Made by a program: the position numbers and the translations under genes
From: Raphanus sativus
Lineage: Eukaryota > Streptophyta > Magnoliopsida > Brassicales > Brassicaceae
Reading direction: 5' to 3'
Assembly: GCF_000801105.2 (NCBI RefSeq)
Contig: NC_079515.1
Coordinates: forward strand, 34,557,407-34,621,406
DNA length: 64,000 nt
The notes under the pieces: generated by a model
Databases searched by the model: none
What the model was told of the DNA's origin: nothing
Seen by the model: the letters and a program-made list of their open reading frames with translations, nothing else
Shown here: positions 57,717 through 64,000 of the stretch, piece by piece
How positions within the stretch are numbered: the stretch's first letter is position 1
How the letters are laid out: every line of letters begins with the position of its first letter

Positions 57717-60700
57717 ATACAATTGCATGGAATTGTCAAGGTGTGGGTGCAAATTTTACAAAGGAGCACCTCACTGAACTTTATCATTGTTTTTTACCTA
57801 GATTTCTTTTTCTCTCGGAGACTAAAAACAATCGGAATGTCTTGCAAGATGTGCAAGTTTCTTTTGGATTTGATCATGTTTGTACTGTTGACCCGGTTGG
57901 TCGGAGCGGAGGTTTAGCACTTTTCTATATGGATGATCCATCGGTTACTATTTTATATGCGGATAATCATATGATTGACATTCAAACCAGGTTGGAAGGA
58001 CATGAGATCTTTATGACCTTCGTGTATGGAAACCCTGTGGTTAGACATCGAGACCATGTTTGGGAACGATTGTCACGCATGAGTACAACACGAAATGGAG
58101 CTTGGTTTATGATTGGAGATTTTAATGAAATTACCGGGAACCATGAGAAGAGGGGAGGACGACGTCGCCCGGAGAACTCATTTCTTCCTTTTCGCAACAT
58201 GCTAGGAAATTGTGGGATGCTTGATTTTCCATATAAAGGAAATTCTTTCTCGTGGGTGGGAAGAAGACAAACAGGAAAAGTAAAGTGTAAACTCGATAGA
58301 GCAGTGGCGAATGAAGAATGGCATGCCATATTTAACCACTCTGTTGTAGAATTCCTACAATTATGGGGATCAGATCATAGACCGGTACTAGCAAGGATAC
58401 AATCTACTGTCAGGAGGACCAAAAAGAATTTTAGATTCGATAAGAGATGGATTGGTAAACCGGGATTTAAAGAAGCGGTACTATCGGGATGGGGACATTT
58501 TGATGAAGCTCCTATGAGGAATTTTCATCAAAAAGTTACCTCATGTCGAAATAAAATTAGTTCTTGGAAAAAACAAAACCCGACAAATTCAGCTATCTTA
58601 ATTAAAGAACTGAAACACAAAATCGACCTGGTACAAGACGATGAAAACTCCACAACCGCAGATCTGGAGGAACTGAGAAGACAGTTAACCGTTGCTTTTA
58701 AAGAAGAAAATTCTTTTTGGGAACAAAAAAGCAGAAATCAGTGGCACCGACACGGGGACAGAAACACAAAGTTCCATCATGCGATTACAAACCAGAGAAG
58801 AGCCCAAAACCGGATCATCAGCATAAAAGATAAACATGGGAAGCTGGTTGAGAGTGAAATTGAAGTAGAGAACGTGGCTGTTCAATACTTTCGAGATCTC
58901 TTCTCTTCCTCCATACCGACAGAGCTAGATGCCTCTCTTCGTTTTATCTCTGGCAAAGTGTCTCAGTCCGACAATAGATTGCTTTTAGAAGAACCGTCGG
59001 AACAGGAGATTAAAAAGGCAGTTTTTGATATTAACCCGAATAAAGCCCCCGGTCCGGATGGCATGACTAGCAAACTATTCCAGAGATTCTGGCGCGAGAT
59101 GGGCCAAGACATTATCAAACTTGTGAAGGACTTTTTCGCCACAGGCAGTTTCGACCCGCTATTAAATCAGACGAATATTTGCCTTATCCCCAAAAAGAAG
59201 AAACCACGAGATATGACAGAGTTCAGACCAATTAGCCTTTGCAATGTTAGCTACAAGATTATTTCAAAGCTACTATGCAAGAGACTTAAGAGGATTCTTC
59301 CGCGATTGATCTCAGAGACACAATCGGCGTTTGTAGCAAAACGATTAATCACGGATAATATTCTTGTAGCACAAGAAAGCTTTCACGCACTAAGGACTAA
59401 CAAAAGATGCAGAGAAGACTTTATGGCTATTAAAACAGATATGAGCAAAGCATATGATAGAGTGGAATGGAGCTTCATAGCGGCTTTGATGTTAAAGATG
59501 GGCTTTGATGAAAGACTTGTTGACCTCATTATGTGTTGCGTCACATCGGTCTCATATCAAGTCTTAGTCAATGGACAACCAAGAGGAAGAATCTTCCCAA
59601 AGAGAGGTTTGAGACAAGGAGACCCCTTGTCCCCCTTTTTGTTCATCTTATGCACGGAGGCATTGATCTCACTCCTTAATGGAGCAGAACTAGAGAAGCA
59701 AATTGTTGGGCTCCGCGTTGCTAGAGCAAGCCCGAGGATATCACATTTGCTTTTTGCTGATGATAGTCTTTTCTTCTGCAAAGCCGAATTAAGCCAATGC
59801 AAGGAGATCATAGACATCCTAGATATCTATGGGAAGGCATCGGGACAGAGAATAAACACGTCCAAGTCTTCTATGTTCTTTGGCAACCGGGTGGAGGCGG
59901 CTTTGAAAAAAGATATAAAAGAGGTTCTAGGTTTTACCTCGGAAGGTGGCATGGGAATGTACCTTGGGTTACCTGAGCAAATTTGTGGCTCAAAAATGAA
60001 AGTGTTTTCCTTTGTACAGGATCGACTTAATGGACGAGTTAACAATTGGTCATCGAGACTTCTCTCTAAAGGAGGAAAAGAAGTGCAGATAAAAGCAGTG
60101 GCTCAAGCATCCTCGACATATGTCATGTCAAGTTATTTGCTCCCACAAGGCATTACCGATAAACTCAGGAGTACTACATCTAATTTCTGGTGGAGTTCAA
60201 AACAAAACAGCAGAGGTTTACATTGGATAGCATGGGATGAGATCTGTACTCCTAAAGATTTGGGAGGATTAGGTTTTCGAGATTTCCATGATTTCAACTT
60301 AGCACTTCTTGCGAAACAATTATGGCGGCTGATACATTACCCAGATTCTCTCTTGGCGCGGGTTCTAAAAGGGAGATACTATAACGACTCTTCTCCCTTT
60401 GACGACCGACGGATATACTCGCCTTCATATGGCTGGCGTAGTATTATGGCAGCAAAACCTTTGCTCATATCGGGCATGAGAAGGACAATTGGAACAGGTA
60501 GAGATACGAGGGTATGGAGTGATCCTTGGGTCCCAGACACAGTGGCCCGACCACCAAGACCTGCCCAACACATAGTCTACAGATTACCCCAACTTCTTGT
60601 TCAGTCCTTTATTAGGAATGATACCAAGGAATGGGATATACAACTTTTACGAGAATTTTTCCATCCAGGAGATATACCGTTGATACTTGGGATAAAGCCC

Positions 60701-61831
60701 TCCCATTTTTCTGCTATGGATGGGTATGCTTGGAACCACACAAAATCAGGAGCGTACACAGTCAAGTCGGGGTACGATCTATTACAATCGACGAAAATGG
60801 ATCTATGCACCGAGGTCCGAGAACCGAGTACCACGAGACTTAAAAGTCATGTATGGAAGATTAAGGCGCCAAGTAAGATACTACACTTCTTATGGCAGGC
60901 TATATCTGGTTGCGTGGCGACGGCAGAGAGGCTCACTTATAGACACTTGGGCACCGATAGGAGTTGTCCTAGATGTGCTGGCCCAGAGGAGTCGATCAAT
61001 CATCTTCTGTTTGAATGCCCCCCAGCCCTACAGGTTTGGGCCTTATCGGACTATCCGTCCATTCCGGGTGACTTCCCGAGTAAATCTATTTACCAAAACA
61101 TGACCTTTCTGTTTTGGGAGAGAAAAGAGGTGGCTCCTTCGAGACCACAATTCGATACCTTCCCATGGATCTGTTGGTACATTTGGAAGGCGAGGAATGA
61201 CAAACTCTTCAATGGGAAAGTCGTCTCCCCGATGGATACTCTTCAACATGCATCCCTCGAAGCAGACTGCTGGAGGAAGGCAAATGAAAAGGATCAAACT
61301 GATGAGGATCAGGATGACCCTCACACCCCAGCGATAGAGACGAATCCCGAGACACCCCGAATTCCTACATGCCAAATTGATGCATCATGGATTAATACTG
61401 GCAGTGTTAGTGGGCTAGGGTGGAGTCTTAAGGATCATATCGGAAATGAGATGTTTGGACTACGGGCTTGTACTAGGAGCCTCTCAGCACTCCATGCTGA
61501 GATGGACGGTCTACTCTGGGCAATCTCATGTATGCAAGAGAGGAGGTTCACATCGATACGGTTCGAAACAGACTGCTCGGACCTAGTTGACATGACCACA
61601 AACCCGGAAGAATGGCCATCCTTCGCAACAGAGCTCGACATGTTCCACCGACTACAGGATAATTTCGAGGATGTGACCCTTAGTCATATTCCTAGAAGTA
61701 GAAATGGTCGTGCGGATACTTTGGCAAAGGAAGCTAGGAGGAAAGGTTACATATTTTCCCATATAGGTCAGACTCGGACAGACGGAGATGCTCCCCGGAG
61801 GATTAACTCGTCTCGACCCCACTTGATCTAG
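57713..61831 (+). CDS. LINE ORF2, endonuclease-reverse transcriptase-RNase H
   Basis: 1372 codons, uninterrupted. Residues 1-230 are an AP-type endonuclease (MNTIAWNCQGVGANF, E in FLSETK, GDFNEITG, GSDHRPVL). The reverse transcriptase follows at about residues 435-720: NKAPGPDGMTSKLFQRFW, PISLCNVSYKIISKLLCKRL, the catalytic D in KTDMSKAYDRVEW, GLRQGDPLSPFLFILCTEAL and the FADD box (683-684 for the two Asp). A zinc-binding RVT region (about 1050-1110, CPRCAGPEESINHLLFEC) precedes a C-terminal RNase H with D1223 (QIDASW), E (LHAEMDGLLWA), D (FETDCSDL) and D (RADTLAKEA). Its ATG overlaps the ORF1 stop as ATGA, which suggests translation by reinitiation. Confidence 0.93.
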   Translation: MNTIAWNCQGVGANFTKEHLTELYHCFLPRFLFLSETKNNRNVLQDVQVSFGFDHVCTVDPVGRSGGLALFYMDDPSVTILYADNHMIDIQTRLEGHEIFMTFVYGNPVVRHRDHVWERLSRMSTTRNGAWFMIGDFNEITGNHEKRGGRRRPENSFLPFRNMLGNCGMLDFPYKGNSFSWVGRRQTGKVKCKLDRAVANEEWHAIFNHSVVEFLQLWGSDHRPVLARIQSTVRRTKKNFRFDKRWIGKPGFKEAVLSGWGHFDEAPMRNFHQKVTSCRNKISSWKKQNPTNSAILIKELKHKIDLVQDDENSTTADLEELRRQLTVAFKEENSFWEQKSRNQWHRHGDRNTKFHHAITNQRRAQNRIISIKDKHGKLVESEIEVENVAVQYFRDLFSSSIPTELDASLRFISGKVSQSDNRLLLEEPSEQEIKKAVFDINPNKAPGPDGMTSKLFQRFWREMGQDIIKLVKDFFATGSFDPLLNQTNICLIPKKKKPRDMTEFRPISLCNVSYKIISKLLCKRLKRILPRLISETQSAFVAKRLITDNILVAQESFHALRTNKRCREDFMAIKTDMSKAYDRVEWSFIAALMLKMGFDERLVDLIMCCVTSVSYQVLVNGQPRGRIFPKRGLRQGDPLSPFLFILCTEALISLLNGAELEKQIVGLRVARASPRISHLLFADDSLFFCKAELSQCKEIIDILDIYGKASGQRINTSKSSMFFGNRVEAALKKDIKEVLGFTSEGGMGMYLGLPEQICGSKMKVFSFVQDRLNGRVNNWSSRLLSKGGKEVQIKAVAQASSTYVMSSYLLPQGITDKLRSTTSNFWWSSKQNSRGLHWIAWDEICTPKDLGGLGFRDFHDFNLALLAKQLWRLIHYPDSLLARVLKGRYYNDSSPFDDRRIYSPSYGWRSIMAAKPLLISGMRRTIGTGRDTRVWSDPWVPDTVARPPRPAQHIVYRLPQLLVQSFIRNDTKEWDIQLLREFFHPGDIPLILGIKPSHFSAMDGYAWNHTKSGAYTVKSGYDLLQSTKMDLCTEVREPSTTRLKSHVWKIKAPSKILHFLWQAISGCVATAERLTYRHLGTDRSCPRCAGPEESINHLLFECPPALQVWALSDYPSIPGDFPSKSIYQNMTFLFWERKEVAPSRPQFDTFPWICWYIWKARNDKLFNGKVVSPMDTLQHASLEADCWRKANEKDQTDEDQDDPHTPAIETNPETPRIPTCQIDASWINTGSVSGLGWSLKDHIGNEMFGLRACTRSLSALHAEMDGLLWAISCMQERRFTSIRFETDCSDLVDMTTNPEEWPSFATELDMFHRLQDNFEDVTLSHIPRSRNGRADTLAKEARRKGYIFSHIGQTRTDGDAPRRINSSRPHLI

Positions 61832-61885
61832 TACATTGGGCAGCCGACAAAAAAAAAAAAAAAAAAAAAAAAACGATTGAAGACA

Positions 61886-62584
61886 AAAAAAATCCAAATT
61901 AATTTTGTGGAAATGAAAAAAAAAATCCAATGACAGTTTCTCTTCGACTACAACTCATATATGATAGATCATATATCAAACCATTTTGCCATAAAAAGAA
62001 GAAAAATGTAAAGTTATAACTTATATTTATAATTTAAATTGTAGTTTTCAAAGGCTGGTTTCAAGAGAATTATGGATTGAACATTTAGAATTCTCCCAAC
62101 CTTTATTGAGCTAAATTCTTATAGTTTGTTGGTAAAACTCAACTAGCAGTCGTGATTGATTTAAAATAGTCTTCGTCTGACGAAGTTGAATCAAAAATAA
62201 AACCTATAAATAATCAAACAAGTAACGAAGGCAAATGCACTTTTCTTTCTTGATCATAACTTTTTCCATCGACAACATAGTCAAACCATTTAATCCACTC
62301 GTATTTAATAACACAATAGATAGTTATTCTAAATCAGTTATTTTTCTTTTTTATAGTCATAATATTTTTCTTATTTAATCCACTCATTTTTAATAACACA
62401 AAACAATATATAAATTTAATTTTCTTTGTATTTTTAGTGATGTCCCACCACTTTCTTTAACTTATCAAAATATACCAATAACAAATTGACGTATTAATAA
62501 GTAATAATAATCATAGTAAATAGGCTCTCAAAATTTTGCATAAATTATTGCACCCATACGGTTGCATCAAATGTTTGAGGTCAA
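61886..62584. other. spacer right of the LINE
   Basis: AT-rich, no gene seen. Confidence 0.4.
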
Positions 62585-63842
62585 ACCCGGCCCTGATCGA
62601 GAGTGCCAACTAACTTGAGTATGCTTCAATGACACTTAATGTGTTCCCACAAGCAAAGACAAATCGTACATTTGCATTACACCCAAAGATCAAATCCCTT
62701 TTAAAACCAAAAAAAATGAATTCAGACAAGCCCATTTCATTACCAATCTAGCCAGTGCCGGTCTACCGTTTAACAATGCTCTAATCCAATTTTAAAACTA
62801 TGCATTTTAATATTTTATCTTGAAATTATTTAAAAACTAATTTAAAAGTAATTTAAAATTTTGAACTAAAACGGTAAATATAAAACATTAAAATATATTT
62901 TTTTTGCATTTTTTCATGTAAAAGCATTCATTAAATAAATATAGTCAATTCTTATAACAGTTTTGATCGATAACAAAATCAATTTAGGTAATCTCTTAAA
63001 TAACATGTTATACTACTAATAACTATTTTTACCTTTTAAAATTTTTTTATATGTGATGATCGATATTCTTATATTCTAAAATGCACACTAAATAATTTTT
63101 TTTTTCATATAACAATCATTCTTTAAAAAACAAATATTATAGTAGGCGATCTAATCTATTTTGACATTGATTCTTGTAGAATAATAATTCCATAAATAAA
63201 ATACCACTAATTATGTTCGAATGAATATCACTTTAAAGAAATTTTCAGTATTTGAATTATGCCTTCAAAATATCATAAGTAAAAATGCCTTCAAAATATC
63301 ATAAGTAAAAATGCCCACTAAATAATTTATATTGTCATATAACATTCATTCTTTAACAAAAAAATATTATAGTAGGTTTTCTAATCTATTGTGACATTGA
63401 TTCTTGTAGAATATTAATTCCATAAGTAAAATACCACTATTTATGTTCGAGTGAATATCATTTTAAAGAATTTTTCAGTATTTGAATTATGTCTTCAAAA
63501 TATCATAAGTAAAAATGTCCAATAAGTATAGTTTCAATTAAAAAATCTTATAAAATTATTTTTATCTATATAGTAACAAAAATTTATAGAAAATATGCCC
63601 CTTTAAATTGGATGCCCTAATCGATGGCTTGGATGGCTTCCCCTCTGGGCCGGCCCTGAATCTAGCACTGCGAATCTTGTAAAGCAATTAGCTTGCATCA
63701 TATTTCACACAGTCACAAATGATGATAAAAATGATAAAAAAAAGCAAAATATTTCAAACCAAAAAGTCTTAAACATGATCCACATCCATTCTAGAACTAC
63801 ATGTAAATTCCATTACAAAATATTAAAAGAAAAACTCAGTTC
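62585..63842. repeat. RPL27 3' segment, copy 3 (with hAT insertion)
   Basis: Third copy of the sequence downstream of RPL27, interrupted at 62753-63658 by a hAT element. Confidence 0.65.
62753..63658. mobile_element. non-autonomous hAT element
   Basis: Perfect 8-bp duplication AATCTAGC (62745-62752 and 63659-63666). Inverted ends CAGTGCCGGTCTACC and CAGGGCCGGCCCAGAGG fit hAT termini. It contains an internal direct duplication of about 235 bp (63075-63310 and 63310-63545). 906 bp, no ORF. Confidence 0.85.

Positions 63843-64000
<158 letters not shown>

Larger units (their letters stand above)
55040..61873 (+). mobile_element. full-length LINE retrotransposon
   Basis: 6.8 kb, flanked by a perfect 12-bp duplication CGATTGAAGACA (55028-55039 and 61874-61885). 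It ends in a run of about 24 A after CAGCCGAC. It carries ORF1 and ORF2 with no stop in either, overlapping by ATGA. The domain set (zinc-knuckle ORF1; endonuclease, reverse transcriptase and RNase H ORF2) is that of plant L1-type LINEs. The 5' UTR is about 355-575 bases. The uninterrupted frames, long A tail and perfect duplication point to a young insertion. Confidence 0.93.

Noticed and set aside
58000..61400. Minus-strand and other-frame ORFs within the LINE
   Set aside because: No domains; the plus-strand ORF2 frame has endonuclease, RT and RNase H motifs throughout.

Overview
This is nuclear DNA from a flowering plant of the Brassicaceae, most likely a Brassica or close relative. The evidence is AT-rich, intron-containing genes, plant-specific families (DUF26/CRRSP, HyPRP, IQD, RLP), and dense plant transposons: MULE, Helitron, TRIM, SINE, plant LINE and hAT/Stowaway MITEs. 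From memory of the Arabidopsis thaliana map, the order PEX22 - DUF26 array - PAC1 - CWLP - IQD5 - RPL27B matches chromosome 3 around At3g21865 to At3g22230. All these genes keep the expected order, but several are broken, as expected of a fractionated copy of a triplicated genome.

Layout. 1-474: 5' part of PEX22 (minus). 1.7-15 kb: three tandem two-exon CRRSP genes (plus). The first is frameshifted and the other two are intact. The spacers hold Helitrons and two RPA-like OB-fold gene relics. 15.2-15.9 kb: PAC1 proteasome pseudogene with a perfect TRIM retrotransposon at its stop codon. 17.2-18 kb: CWLP-type hybrid proline-rich protein, frameshifted. 18.3 kb: SINE. 18.5-27 kb: AT-rich repeats. 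27.3-28.4 kb: IQD5 pseudogene. 30.0-30.4 kb: intact RPL27 (eL27). 30.7-40.3 kb: a 9.6-kb Mutator-like element with a perfect 9-bp target-site duplication. It holds an uninterrupted transposase, a GRF-zinc-finger/membrane protein and a DUF1985-Ulp1 protease gene with two stops. 40.7-42.4 kb: decayed SDN-type exonuclease gene. 42.5-45.8 kb: telomere-repeat-bearing MITE, Helitron, hAT MITE. 46.9-49.9 kb: LRR receptor-like protein gene with two frameshifts. 51.7 kb: truncated RPL27. 55.0-61.9 kb: full-length LINE with both ORFs open. 62.8-63.7 kb: hAT element. 63.8-64 kb: third RPL27 copy, cut by the window edge.

A segmental pattern links the right half. A non-coding block (copies near 26, 46 and 52.6-54.3 kb) lies 5' of an RPL27-type segment (near 30, 51.5 and 63.9 kb) three times, with different content between them each time: IQD5, RLP, LINE. 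The second RPL27 copy is cut and joined directly to the third non-coding block.

Genes likely functional on sequence alone: PEX22 (visible part), CRRSP copies 2 and 3, RPL27 copy 1, the MULE transposase and GRF genes, and LINE ORF1/ORF2. All family assignments come from reading translations; no database search was run.
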